Below are positions 1 through 8,112 of a DNA stretch of 64,000 nucleotides, in pieces. Where the stretch lies: contig JACKHE010000004.1 in NCBI GenBank assembly GCA_020639135.1, forward strand, positions 186,001-250,000. Reading direction: 5' to 3'. This stretch comes from Phycisphaeraceae bacterium. GTDB lineage: Bacteria > Planctomycetota > Phycisphaerae > Phycisphaerales > UBA1924. Both the position numbers and the translations under genes were made by a program. The notes under the pieces were generated by a model. It saw only the letters and a list, made by a program, of their open reading frames with translations, ran no database searches and had not been told where the DNA came from. Numbering within the stretch: position 1 is the stretch's first letter; the number at the start of each line of letters is the position of its first letter.

Positions 1-773
1 TCGTAGGGCTCGCGCTCGCGGAGATCGACGACGTCGGGGCCGGGGATTGACATCGGGACGTAGCCGCCGGTGGGATCGCCCGGGTTCTCGTTGAGGATCG
101 GCGCATCGTCGCGATCGGTCGCGGGCGTGAGGAAGCGGACGAGCTCGGGCGGGAGCGCCTCGTCCATGACGGCGATCATGCGCTCGTACTCGGCGTCCTG
201 CGCCAGGCCGATCGCCATGCCCTCCATGATGAGGATCGAGTCCTCGGGCCTCCACGGCGCCGGCTCGGCGCGCAGGGCGAGGTATTCGGGTGGGACGTCG
301 CCCAGCGCTGCGAGCCCGGAGTTCACACCGTTGGCGTAGGCCTCGAGGATCGCACGGTGTCTGGCTGGCGTGCGGGCGAGGAGCTTCCCGGCGACATCGC
401 GGAAGCGGAACGGGCGCTGGCGACGGTCGGAGGCGAGCGCGCGGGCGCCGAAGAGTTCGGCCAGTTCGCCGGCTGCGTAGCGGCGCGCCAGGTCCATCTG
501 GAAGTAGCGCTCCTGCGCATCGAGGAAGCCTTGGGCGGCGACGGCGTCGAGGAGCGTCGCGGCGCGGATGGTCGGGACGCCGCGGTCGTCGAACGTGACC
601 TCGACCGGCGCGGTCAGGCCGTCGATATCCGCATCGCCGGAATCCATCGGCAGCGAGGCGACGACGCGGCTGTAGGCGTAGCCGGCGAGCCCCACGGCGA
701 TGAGCAGCGCGACGGCGACGATCGCGAGGATCGTGCGGCGGATTCTTCTGGCGATGGTGCGCGGCTGAGGCAT
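1..773 (-). CDS. Penicillin acylase-family N-terminal nucleophile hydrolase, N-terminal part (runs off window)
   Basis: Translating the minus strand from the ATG at 771-773 gives 257 open residues before the window edge. Residues 12-35 form a hydrophobic segment after an Arg-rich start, so the protein is exported or anchored. It continues with GVPTIRA, then the block AQGFLDAQERYFQMDLARR followed by AAGELAELFG, which is the hallmark start of the penicillin amidase (PF01804) alpha chain. Family members are Ntn-hydrolases that cut themselves into alpha and beta chains and hydrolyse amides such as acyl-homoserine lactones or beta-lactam side chains. The catalytic Ser that begins the beta chain lies beyond this window, so activity and substrate cannot be judged. 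The next minus-strand gene upstream (830-2317) is separated by 56 bp. The family call is firm; the substrate is unknown. Confidence 0.85.
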   Translation of the reverse strand, partial: MPQPRTIARRIRRTILAIVAVALLIAVGLAGYAYSRVVASLPMDSGDADIDGLTAPVEVTFDDRGVPTIRAATLLDAVAAQGFLDAQERYFQMDLARRYAAGELAELFGARALASDRRQRPFRFRDVAGKLLARTPARHRAILEAYANGVNSGLAALGDVPPEYLALRAEPAPWRPEDSILIMEGMAIGLAQDAEYERMIAVMDEALPPELVRFLTPATDRDDAPILNENPGDPTGGYVPMSIPGPDVVDLREREPY

Positions 774-829
774 GCGCCGGGCATGGTACCGCCGCGATCC
801 GGTTCCTGGACCGTGATCGTTCACCGGGC

Positions 830-2317
830 TCACGGCATCAACGGGTCATCCTGCGGGGGCGGGACGGGCCAGAACACGAGATCGCCCTGCTCGACATAGC
901 CGCCGGAAGCGCCGCTGTAGCTCAATGGCGTGCCGCCGTTGTCGATCCTGTCGCTCCCGACCGAGTAGAGGACCGGTGCGCCGGAATCCGGATCAATGCG
1001 GTAGATGAGCGGCTGGCCGTTGTGCCGATCGATCGGGACCGACGCGCAGAACTCCGGGACCAGCTCGGCGAGCGTCGCCGGCCATCGGTTGTGGTTCCGG
1101 CGGAAGCGCTGGATCGCCAGCGCGGTCAGCGCGCCGGATTGCACGTCTCTGGCGTGGTGGTAGGAATCCGGGATCAGGATCGAGAACGCGAACGATCCGA
1201 GGAAGATGTGCCACCTGGACCGGCTGACCCAGGTGCGGTCCAGCTCCGCCTGGAGCAGGGACAGCTCGCCCGGACGCTGGTTGGCGGCGGGGTTCGTGAT
1301 GTCGTGCAGCATCGCCTGATCGAATCGCACGGCCATCGCGGCGAACTCCTTCCTCGACGGCGCGATCAGGAGCCAGGCGGGACCGGGCAACGACCACCGC
1401 CGATCACCGAGCGGGAGATCGTCGCCGAGGCCGAACTCCGGGAAGAACGCGATGGCGTGTCCGTCGCCGGAGCCGTTGTCGGTGAAGAGGCGCTGCACGA
1501 GATCATCCGTGAAGGCGCGCTCGTCGGCGAGCATCGGCTGCGCCCAGCCGCCCTCGAACCCGGCGATCGCGTCGCGGATCCGGGCGAGATGCTCGTCATC
1601 GAAGAGGTCCGGGTGAGCCTCGGCGATCCAGGAGAACTGGTTCACCGCGGCGTTGAAATGCCCGTTCGCGTAGAGATCGGTGAAGAGCAGCGAGGTCTCG
1701 CGGCTCTGTTCGGCGAGCCGGATCATGGCGATGCAGTCGGCCGCGGCGGTCTCGGCGTCTCCCTCGTCGGCGGCGCGCCAGGCATCGACGGAAAGCGCCG
1801 TGGTGATCCGCCAGCAAGTCTTCGTGATGTCGAAGAGCGGCATGATCAGGTCGTACGACGTGGCGATGGGGGTCGGCGCCATCAAGGGATCGGCGCTGCG
1901 ATACTGCCTGCCGTCGCCGGTGTCCTGGATTGTCGAAGCGAGGATCCCGAGGTGCTCGTAGTCGAGCGCTCTGCGCAGCGCCGGCGCCAGCGCGGGGTCC
2001 GCGGCGATGGCGGCTCTCCATTCTTCCCACTCGCGCTGCGCGGGGTGCGCCGGGATCATGCGAGGGAGGGCCGGATCGACCCGCTTCATCACCTCAACGA
2101 CGCCCGGCCAGGCGGGGTCCGGCCCGGCGTCGCGCGCCGATCGCTCGACGAGTTCCCCGACCACGTCCCGAGTGATCCTGATCTCGCCGGACCACCACCA
2201 GACCGTCAGGGCTCCGTAGAACAGGACCGCGAGCGTGAGGGGGATGATCGCCAGCCTGCAGACGGCGCGCGCGATCCTGCCGGTGAAGCTGAGCTGGTTG
2301 TCGTGATTTCCGCGCAT
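830..2317 (-). CDS. Membrane-anchored protein of unknown function (paralogue of the next gene upstream)
   Basis: 495 residues from an ATG at 2315-2317; the reading frame stays open further upstream, but that part overlaps the neighbouring gene and looks non-coding. The protein has an N-terminal basic stretch and one transmembrane segment (residues about 14-40, ending in VWWW), then a long soluble region. The C-terminal 60 residues (IDRHNGQPLIYRID, then LYSVGSDRIDNGG, then GDLVFWPVPPP) match the C-terminus of the protein at 2377-4257 closely, so the two are tandem paralogues. I do not recognise a characterised family. A strict membrane-proximal start and a conserved C-terminal beta-like module suggest an envelope protein. 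It probably shares the transcript that starts at the padR gene. Confidence 0.75.
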   Translation of the reverse strand: MRGNHDNQLSFTGRIARAVCRLAIIPLTLAVLFYGALTVWWWSGEIRITRDVVGELVERSARDAGPDPAWPGVVEVMKRVDPALPRMIPAHPAQREWEEWRAAIAADPALAPALRRALDYEHLGILASTIQDTGDGRQYRSADPLMAPTPIATSYDLIMPLFDITKTCWRITTALSVDAWRAADEGDAETAAADCIAMIRLAEQSRETSLLFTDLYANGHFNAAVNQFSWIAEAHPDLFDDEHLARIRDAIAGFEGGWAQPMLADERAFTDDLVQRLFTDNGSGDGHAIAFFPEFGLGDDLPLGDRRWSLPGPAWLLIAPSRKEFAAMAVRFDQAMLHDITNPAANQRPGELSLLQAELDRTWVSRSRWHIFLGSFAFSILIPDSYHHARDVQSGALTALAIQRFRRNHNRWPATLAELVPEFCASVPIDRHNGQPLIYRIDPDSGAPVLYSVGSDRIDNGGTPLSYSGASGGYVEQGDLVFWPVPPPQDDPLMP

Positions 2318-2376
2318 CGCCGTGGCTCTCGACCAGCCCAGGCTGAACAAGGCTCGGGCGCCGGCGATTGTACGGG

Positions 2377-4257
2377 TTACGGGTCGATGGCTCCGGTGTC
2401 GGGCTCGGAGGGTTTGATCGGCAGCGGGGGCCAGAAGATGAGATCGCCGGCGGGGACGTCGGTCATCTGCGCGATCTCGGAGCGGGGGCGCCAGTGTCCG
2501 GCCTCGGCGTTGGTGGGCCAGCCGTCCTCGTCGAGGGCGGGGACGCCGCCATCGTCGATAAAGTTGGCGCCGACGGAATAGAGGATGGGCTCGCCGTGTT
2601 CGTCGAGCCGGTAGCGGAGTGGCGCGCCGTCGAAGCGGTCGATCGGGACGGCGTCGAGGTACGCCGGGACGAGCTGGTCGAGCGCGCCGGGCCAGCGGTT
2701 GTTGTTGGCGAGGCGGTAACGATGGAGGGCAATGGCGACTCGGCAGGCGTCGGCCTGCATGGCGGCCTTGTCCGAGACCGTGGCGATCTTGTCGATCGCG
2801 GGGATGAACAGCAAAAGGTACGACCAGCGCATGCGCGACCAGGTGGAACCCTCGAGGCGATCGACGAGCTCCTCGAAATCCGTCCCATCCCGCTCCCACA
2901 TCGGCGTGTTGATCAGGCGGTCGGCGGCGTGGAAGACCTCCTCCGCCTGCTTGTGGAACGACGCCCTGCCGGGCATGGCCGCGCTCACCGGCGCCGCCAG
3001 GAACGTGTTCTGCGGACAGACGGGGATCTCCAGCTCGGTCGCGGCGGTCACGAGCATCTCGGGGCGGAGCCGGCCGTCGCCGCGGCCGTTGTCGCTGAAA
3101 GCGTGCTGCTCGACATCCAGGATCATCATCCACTCGCCGTCGAGGGAGATCGTTGTCAACGCCTCGGTGCGCCCGGGACGGAAAGCGTGCGCCAGCGCCG
3201 CGAGATTGTCATGGGTGAGCGCCGGCGCGTGCTCGTGAAGGATGGTTTCCGCGGCGTCGATCGCCAATGCGAGCTGGCTGATTCGCACGAGCTGCGAGAT
3301 CAGCGTGTCGTTCTCTCCCAGCTGCGATGCAATCCCGAGCATCGCGTCGATGTCGGCGATCGCGGCGGCCACGTTGCCCGATTCCATCTGATCGACGGCG
3401 TCGAAGCGGAGCGTTCGTGTCAGCGTGCGGGTCGAACTCAGATACGGGAGCAGCGTGTAGAGCAGCGGGAGCGTCATGTCAGCGCTGTCATCGGGCGCCC
3501 GGCCCTTTTGTTCCCCTTCGGGATCGAACAGCGGGAGGTCCTCCTCGTGGAGCGCGGTGTCGGCGATGTAACCGAGCCCGGGCATCGCGGCGGCCCTGCG
3601 GATCGACTCGATCTGCGGCTGATTCGCTTCAAGGAACGCCGCAATGTCGGGCCAGCAGGGATCGGCGGGGGTCCAGCACTCCACGTCGCGCGTCGGGTCC
3701 TCGCCCATGCTGAGCAACGCCTCCCGGTACACCGGCCAGGCGCGGTCGGCTTCGGGGACGGCCGCGGCTCTGGCGTTCATGTCGGCGAGGTAGTCGTGCG
3801 TCGGGTTGACCGTGCCCGAGCCCGCGACGTACCAGATCAGGACGCCGGCATAGAGCAGCGCGATGGTCGCGAACGTCGCTGCGGTGGTCCGCTTGACGGC
3901 GCGGACGATCCGGGAGCGGTTGCGTTTCTTCGCCTTGCGGATGAGCCTGGCGGCGAGTTTCGGGTCGCCGAAGCGCTCGATGAGGTGGACGGCGTCGGCG
4001 CCGCCGGCGAGGCCCTCGGCGAAGTGGGCGGAGAGCTCGCGCGCCACGTCGGCCTTCTCCAGGCGCCGCAGGCGCGTGCGCTTCGTGACGCGCAGGACCA
4101 GATCCGCCAGCGGAGCGGGGAGGCCCGCGCGTTCGGTGTGGAGCGCCATGTCCAGCCGGCCGCTGACATTGCCCCGGATCAGGTCGCGCAGCGGCGTCTT
4201 GAGCAGAAGCCGTCGCCAGTTCGCCCGTCGCTGGGTTGTCGCGGATTCGGCGCTCAC
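2377..4257 (-). CDS. HAAS/DUF1700-like membrane protein coupled to a PadR regulator
   Basis: 626 residues from a GTG at 4255-4257 that overlaps the TGA of padR (GTGA), indicating translational coupling. Residues about 30-100 are helical and include ADVARELSAHFAEGLAGG and LIERFGDPKLAARLIRKAKK, which look like the HAAS/DUF1700 signalling domain. That domain is usually found beside PadR regulators and in front of membrane segments. A single transmembrane helix follows (about 115-135, TFATIALLYAGVLIWYV), then a large extracytoplasmic region. The C-terminus (IDRFDGAPLRYRLD, LYSVGANFIDDGG, GDLIFWPPLP) is shared with the downstream paralogue at 830-2317. By analogy with PadR-HAAS pairs, the HAAS part may contact the PadR regulator or report on the membrane. 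The function of the large outer domain is unknown. Confidence 0.75.
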   Translation of the reverse strand: MSAESATTQRRANWRRLLLKTPLRDLIRGNVSGRLDMALHTERAGLPAPLADLVLRVTKRTRLRRLEKADVARELSAHFAEGLAGGADAVHLIERFGDPKLAARLIRKAKKRNRSRIVRAVKRTTAATFATIALLYAGVLIWYVAGSGTVNPTHDYLADMNARAAAVPEADRAWPVYREALLSMGEDPTRDVECWTPADPCWPDIAAFLEANQPQIESIRRAAAMPGLGYIADTALHEEDLPLFDPEGEQKGRAPDDSADMTLPLLYTLLPYLSSTRTLTRTLRFDAVDQMESGNVAAAIADIDAMLGIASQLGENDTLISQLVRISQLALAIDAAETILHEHAPALTHDNLAALAHAFRPGRTEALTTISLDGEWMMILDVEQHAFSDNGRGDGRLRPEMLVTAATELEIPVCPQNTFLAAPVSAAMPGRASFHKQAEEVFHAADRLINTPMWERDGTDFEELVDRLEGSTWSRMRWSYLLLFIPAIDKIATVSDKAAMQADACRVAIALHRYRLANNNRWPGALDQLVPAYLDAVPIDRFDGAPLRYRLDEHGEPILYSVGANFIDDGGVPALDEDGWPTNAEAGHWRPRSEIAQMTDVPAGDLIFWPPLPIKPSEPDTGAIDP

Positions 4258-4619
4258 GCGAGTGCTCCGGCGGGGGCCGCGGCGCGGGCCGGCGTGAGGA
4301 TGTCGAGGGAGCGCAGGGCGCCTTCGAGGGCGCGCCACTGCTTCGTGTCGCTGGCGAGGCGTTTGCGGCCCTTGCCGGTGAGCTCGTAGTACTTGCGGTC
4401 GCGGCCCGACTCGCTGGTGCGCCAGTCGCCGCGGATGAGCTTCTTCGCCTCGAGGTTGTAGAGCAGCGGGTAGAGCGTGGATTGCCCCATGGCGAGGACG
4501 CCGCCGGTCTTCGAGTCGAGGGCCTCGACGAGCTCGTAGCCGTACATGGCGTTGGCGGAGAGGAGCTTGAGGACGGCGACGGGCCCCGCCCCCCGCATCA
4601 GTTCGCGTTCGATCCGCAT
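4254..4619 (-). CDS. PadR family transcriptional regulator
   Basis: 121 residues. The fold is the winged helix of PadR: MRIERELMRGAGPVAVLKLL, then MYGYELVEAL, GQSTLYPLLYNLEAKKLI and DRKYYELTGKGRKRL, which is the canonical order of the family (helix with GYEL, recognition helix with STLYPLL, wing with KYYxLT). PadR proteins of this short class are dimeric repressors that respond to small ligands or partner proteins. It is the first gene of a coupled pair with the HAAS-like membrane protein (GTGA overlap), an arrangement common for this family, and probably controls its own small operon (4619 down to about 830). No operator could be read with confidence upstream. Confidence 0.93.
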   Translation of the reverse strand: MRIERELMRGAGPVAVLKLLSANAMYGYELVEALDSKTGGVLAMGQSTLYPLLYNLEAKKLIRGDWRTSESGRDRKYYELTGKGRKRLASDTKQWRALEGALRSLDILTPARAAAPAGALA

Positions 4620-4708
4620 GGTGTGGCCTCCCGGCGTGGATATCGCCTGACATACTATGTGTCACAGAGTATCCGGGCAATCCGGGCGACGGGTTCCCGG
4701 TTTTCTGA

Positions 4709-5932
4709 TTATTTGTTCAGGATCTCCCGGATCAGGGCCGCGTGGCGCGCCGAGGCGCCCTGTTGGTCGCGGACGCACGTGGTCGCGGCATCGGCCATCG
4801 CCTGCCGTCGGGCCGGGTCGGCGAGGAGGCTCTCGAGCAGGGGCGCGAGGCCCTCGCGCGAGGTCGGTTCCAGGGCGCCGGCGCGGCGCAGGGCCTCGAC
4901 GGGTTCGCGGAAGTCGGCGTCGGCGGGGCCCATCACAATCGGCTTGCCCAGCGCGGCGGGCTCCATCGGGTCGGAGCCGAACAGGGCGCCGAAGGATCTG
5001 CCGATGACGACGACATCGGCGAGCGCGTAGGCCTGGCGCAGCTCGCCGATGGTGTCGAGGAGGAACAGGCCGGACGACGGGTCGCCGGCGCCGGTGTTTG
5101 AGCGGCGGACGCATCGCGGCAGGTCGCGCGCGGCGTCGTCGAACCATTCTGGGCGTCTTGGCGCGCACAGGAGCTGCGCGCCGGATGGTGTTGCATTGCG
5201 CAGGAGCGTGTGCTCGTCGGGCGCGGTCGAGCCGGCGACGATCAGGGGGCGCGCGCGGTCGATGCGGAGCTCCCGCGCGAGCCGGTCGGCGCCGGCGACG
5301 GGCTCGCCGGGTGTGGGGGCGGCGTCCCACTTCATGGAGCCGAGAGTGTGGAGGCGCTGGGGATCGGCGCCGACGGCGATGAAGCGGTTGGCGTAGGTCT
5401 CGTCCTGCGCCGCGATGGCGCGCATCTGGCGGAACCAGAGGCCGAGGACGGGGCGCAGCGCTTTGTACCGCTTGAACGAGCGCTCGCTGAGCCGGCCGTT
5501 GCCGATGATGATCGGGACGCTGCGCCTGCGGCAGGCGCGGACGAAGTTGGGCCAGAGCTCGAGCTCGGCGAGCATGACGAGATCGGGCCGGACGCTGCTC
5601 AGGAAGCGGCGCACCGCGAAGGAGAAGTCGATCGGGTAGCGGACGACCGTGGCGTCGGCGGAATAGAGCTCGTGCGCCCTGGCGATGCCGGTGTCGGTGG
5701 TGACGGAGACGACGACGTCGAAGTCGCGCAAGAGCATCGGGACGAGCGCGCGGAGGCAGTTGACCTCGCCGACGGAGACGGCGTGGAGGAGGATCCGGGG
5801 GCGCCCGGGGGTCGGGGGCTGGCAGTCGATGCGGCCCAGGCGCTCGCGCCAGCCGCGGCGTTTCTTCCGCAACCACCAAGGGGCGCCGAGCACTGCGGCG
5901 ACGGCGTAGGCGAGATCGAGGAGGAATCCCAT
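4709..5932 (-). CDS. waaA: 3-deoxy-D-manno-octulosonic acid (Kdo) transferase
   Basis: 407 residues, the usual length for WaaA/KdtA. It transfers Kdo from CMP-Kdo to lipid IVA at the inner membrane, the first step of LPS core assembly. The N-terminus is a hydrophobic anchor followed by a short basic segment (WWLRKKRRGWRERLG). The GT-B glycosyltransferase features typical of the family follow: HAVSVGEVNCLRALVPML (with the conserved catalytic-region Glu), TTDTGIARA, YPIDFSF, PDLVMLAELELWPNF, IIIGNGRLSERSFKRY and, in the C-terminal half, GRSFGALFGSDPMEPAALGKP. Its presence implies an LPS-bearing outer membrane. It stands alone, with tRNA-Val immediately upstream on the same strand (29 bp gap). 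Confidence 0.95.
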   Translation of the reverse strand: MGFLLDLAYAVAAVLGAPWWLRKKRRGWRERLGRIDCQPPTPGRPRILLHAVSVGEVNCLRALVPMLLRDFDVVVSVTTDTGIARAHELYSADATVVRYPIDFSFAVRRFLSSVRPDLVMLAELELWPNFVRACRRRSVPIIIGNGRLSERSFKRYKALRPVLGLWFRQMRAIAAQDETYANRFIAVGADPQRLHTLGSMKWDAAPTPGEPVAGADRLARELRIDRARPLIVAGSTAPDEHTLLRNATPSGAQLLCAPRRPEWFDDAARDLPRCVRRSNTGAGDPSSGLFLLDTIGELRQAYALADVVVIGRSFGALFGSDPMEPAALGKPIVMGPADADFREPVEALRRAGALEPTSREGLAPLLESLLADPARRQAMADAATTCVRDQQGASARHAALIREILNK

Positions 5933-5961
5933 GAGGAGAGAACGCGGGGGATCGTGGGAAA

Positions 5962-6035
5962 TGGGCGGGGCGGGGCTCGAACCCGCGACCTATCGCGTGT
6001 AAGGCGATTGCTCTAGCCGACTGAGCTACCCGCCC
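5962..6035 (-). tRNA. tRNA-Val (anticodon TAC)
   Basis: On the minus strand a 7-bp acceptor stem (GGGCGGG with CCCGCCC) encloses a D arm starting GCTCAGTCGGCTAGAGC. The anticodon arm ATCGC-CTTACAC-GCGAT has TAC at the anticodon position, and the T arm is GCGGG-TTCGAGC-CCCGC. The discriminator base is A and no CCA is encoded. The 74-nt length and all stems are intact. Confidence 0.97.
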
Positions 6036-6081
6036 GGAGCCGGGGATGATACGACGGGTGGATGTTGTGATTTGGACCTGA

Positions 6082-6111
6082 TTAGAAGCATTCTAACCGG
6101 GATGATCCCGG
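6082..6111. repeat. Two adjacent palindromes upstream of the LuxR-type gene
   Basis: TTAGAAGCATTCTAA (6082-6096, 6-bp arms) is followed without a gap by CCGGGATGATCCCGG (6097-6111, 7-bp arms). They lie between tRNA-Val (minus strand) and the PAS-LuxR gene (plus strand). The second palindrome shares bases 6108-6111 with the 5' arm of the terminator-like hairpin at 6108-6129, so in RNA the two cannot form at once. On the minus strand, TTTTCA and TAGAAT flank the second palindrome with 16-bp spacing and could form the tRNA promoter. Operator or attenuator roles are inference. Confidence 0.6.
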
Positions 6112-6129
6112 TGAAAACACCGGTTTTTT
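6108..6129 (+). terminator. Intrinsic terminator-like hairpin in front of the LuxR-type gene
   Basis: CCGGTG, loop AAAA, CACCGG, then TTTTTT: a perfect 6-bp stem with a six-T tract in the plus direction. No plus-strand gene precedes it in the 6 kb to the left, so it either stops stray transcription toward the regulator gene or is part of a leader that controls that gene. Confidence 0.75.
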
Positions 6130-6241
6130 CGCAAACAACGGTTGTCGAGTGGTACACTTTGTACGCTTGTCTGCCGGACCTGTCGCCATGGTGACGCGGG
6201 TTCAGAGGAGAAAATCCCGGGACCGGGGTAAAGAGGATCGG

Positions 6242-6973
6242 ATGATCGACGCCTCGAGGACATCGAACAGCGATGAGTTTGGGGGTTGCGCGCTCCCGCC
6301 GGGATCGGCGTCAACGCTGTGGCAGGCGCTGTGCAACGACACGGCCGCGTTCATCCTGATCATCGATGAGTCGGGCGTTGTGCGGTGCTGTAACGACCTG
6401 GTGAACGAGCAGGTCGGCGCCGAGCACGCGCCGCTGGAGGGCAAGACGGTCGCGACGTTCTGCTCCGAGGGCGTTGCCGAGGAGTGCGCGGACATGGTCC
6501 GCCGCTGCATCGTGGAGGACCGGGCGGTCAACCTGATCGGGATGTGCAAGGGTGTGGCCTCGCGGAGCATCGCGCGGCCCCTGCCGGCGGTCCCGGGGGA
6601 GCGGCGCTGTGCGCTGAAGGTCGTGCGCCCGCTCAACGAGTACGACGCGCTCGAGCAGCAGCGCGGCGAGGGTGTGTGGATGACGGCGACCAGCTTCGAT
6701 CTTGGTCGCCTGTCGGACCTGACCTCGCGCGAGATGGAGGTGCTGCGCCTGATCGGCGAGTCGATGACGACGGCGGAGATCGCCGAGCGGCTGCACCGCA
6801 GCGTCAAGACGATCGAGTGGCACCGGGTGTCGCTGGGATCGAAGCTGGGCGCGGCGAACCGGGTTGAGCTGGCGCGGATCGCCGCCAGCGCGGGCCTCCA
6901 GCACCTCGACGAGGAGACCTTCGCCAAAATCTGCCGGCTCAGCGCCGCCGAGCAGGCGGTCCATCCCTTCTGA
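6242..6973 (+). CDS. PAS-like sensor with LuxR-type DNA-binding domain (transcription factor)
   Basis: 243 residues from the ATG at 6242, preceded by AGAGGA at 6232-6237; longer in-frame starts exist at 6188 and 6149 (GTG) but are less well supported. Residues about 25-130 look like a PAS domain (AFILIIDESGVVRCCNDLV, with GKTVATFCSEG further on). Residues 158-215 are a GerE/LuxR helix-turn-helix: LTSREMEVLRLIGESMTTAE, then AERLHRSVKTIEWHR and SKLGAANRVELAR. It is a one-component or orphan output regulator. The sensor half carries an unusual number of cysteines (C16, C31, C49, C50, C74, C82, C89, C102, C123), which hints at redox or metal sensing, though nothing proves it. A hairpin cluster lies about 110-160 bp upstream of the start. 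Confidence 0.88.
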   Translation: MIDASRTSNSDEFGGCALPPGSASTLWQALCNDTAAFILIIDESGVVRCCNDLVNEQVGAEHAPLEGKTVATFCSEGVAEECADMVRRCIVEDRAVNLIGMCKGVASRSIARPLPAVPGERRCALKVVRPLNEYDALEQQRGEGVWMTATSFDLGRLSDLTSREMEVLRLIGESMTTAEIAERLHRSVKTIEWHRVSLGSKLGAANRVELARIAASAGLQHLDEETFAKICRLSAAEQAVHPF

Positions 6974-6982
6974 GCATCCGGA

Positions 6983-7435
6983 TCATCTCCCGGTCAGCAG
7001 CAGCACGCCCAGGAGGATGCTGGCGACGCCAAGTCCCTTGCGCAGGGTCAGCGGCTCGTGCAGGAAGATGATCCCGAGCACGACGGCGATGGTCGGCGCC
7101 AGCGCAAACGCGATCGGCTTGACGCGCGAGACCTCGCCGAAGTGCAGCGCGAGGTAGAAGCACAGCATCCCCGCGGCGCCGGCCATGAGGCCCGATCCCA
7201 GCGTGAGCTTGAGCAGCACGCCCCGGTCGGCCTGGAGCCAACTTGTCGGCTCCATCTGCGCCCGGATCACGGCGAAGTAGTACGCGGCCCAGAGCACGGG
7301 CAGCGCGATCGTCGATCTCACGGCGATGGCCGTGACGGGGCCGATCTGCTTCGAGTGCAGCACGGATTTCGTGAAGACCTCGCCGACGCCCCAGCAGACG
7401 CCGGCGGCGATGGCGAAGAGGACGGCCCTGCTCAT
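6983..7435 (-). CDS. Single-domain EamA (drug/metabolite transporter family) membrane protein
   Basis: 150 residues with about five transmembrane helices, the size of one EamA repeat; most DMT carriers have two repeats, so this one must work as a dimer. The start FAIAAGVCWGVGEVFTKSVL and the closing GIIFLHEPLTLRKGLGVASI followed by LLGVLLLTG are typical of EamA domains. Its start codon overlaps the stop of the AhpD-like gene upstream (ATGA at 7432-7435), so the two are translated together. The substrate cannot be predicted from sequence. Confidence 0.85.
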   Translation of the reverse strand: MSRAVLFAIAAGVCWGVGEVFTKSVLHSKQIGPVTAIAVRSTIALPVLWAAYYFAVIRAQMEPTSWLQADRGVLLKLTLGSGLMAGAAGMLCFYLALHFGEVSRVKPIAFALAPTIAVVLGIIFLHEPLTLRKGLGVASILLGVLLLTGR

Positions 7436-8019
7436 GGTTTCTCCCCCCCGCTGCTCTCAGGCGGGTGCTGCCCGGGCGGGAACGATTCGAGTTCGCACCC
7501 GAGCCCCAGCACGATGCGGTTGGCATAGGCGAAGTACGCGACGACCTGCGCCAGGTCGAGGATCTCGCGGTCGCCGAGACCGGCGGCGCGGAGCGCGTTG
7601 ATCTGGAAGGCCGAAATGTGGCTTGGGTGTTGGGTGAGCGCAGTTGCGTAGTGAACCATTGCAAGCTCGCGCGGCGTCAGGTCTTTGGAGACGCCGCGAT
7701 CCCGGAGCTCCTGAGCCAGCCGCGGGCGTTCGCCGTGGAGCAGACGCTCGAGGCCCGCGGCGTGGTGCTCTGCGCAATACCTGCATTGATTCCAGCGACT
7801 GACCACGACGGCGACGATTTCTCGTTCGATGCGCGACAACGGCGAGGGTTTGTGGCAAGCGCTGACGTACAGTTCAAAGTGCGTGCGGAGGGATTCGGGG
7901 TTGAGGGAATGGACCCGCATCACCTCGTCGATCGTCCCGTCGGGGTTGCCCACGCGGTCGTAGAGATCGCGGAGGTCTCCTTCGGCGTCTCTGGGGTCGA
8001 TGGTTGCGATGTAGGCCAT
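7432..8019 (-). CDS. AhpD-like / carboxymuconolactone decarboxylase-family (peroxidase-related) protein
   Basis: 195 residues from the ATG at 8017-8019; an earlier in-frame Met adds 11 Arg/His-rich residues that look non-coding. The core motif is REIVAVVVSRWNQCRYCAEH with the following His, giving the CxxCxxxH redox/proton-relay site of the AhpD family, in the uncharacterised peroxidase-related subgroup. Such proteins reduce peroxides or partner thiols, or act as small decarboxylases. It is cotranslated with the EamA transporter downstream, and divergent from the TauE/SafE exporter (93 bp between starts). Confidence 0.88.
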   Translation of the reverse strand: MAYIATIDPRDAEGDLRDLYDRVGNPDGTIDEVMRVHSLNPESLRTHFELYVSACHKPSPLSRIEREIVAVVVSRWNQCRYCAEHHAAGLERLLHGERPRLAQELRDRGVSKDLTPRELAMVHYATALTQHPSHISAFQINALRAAGLGDREILDLAQVVAYFAYANRIVLGLGCELESFPPGQHPPESSGGEKP

Positions 8020-8112
8020 GCGGACATGGTGACGGGGGCGGGCTGCCGGCACAAGATGGGCTGACCTCCGGGGCCGAACCGGCCGATAGCATCACACCCG
8101 ACAGCCCACCCG

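Noticed and set aside
1022..4389. Long plus-strand open frames opposite the PadR/HAAS gene cluster
   Set aside because: Antisense shadows with Arg/Gly/Val bias and no recognisable domain, while the minus-strand proteins are mutually similar paralogues.
6149..6241. GTG at 6149 and ATG at 6188 as starts for the PAS-LuxR gene
   Set aside because: The extra residues are Arg/Lys-rich and lack conserved features, and neither has a well-placed ribosome-binding site. The ATG at 6242 follows AGAGGA.
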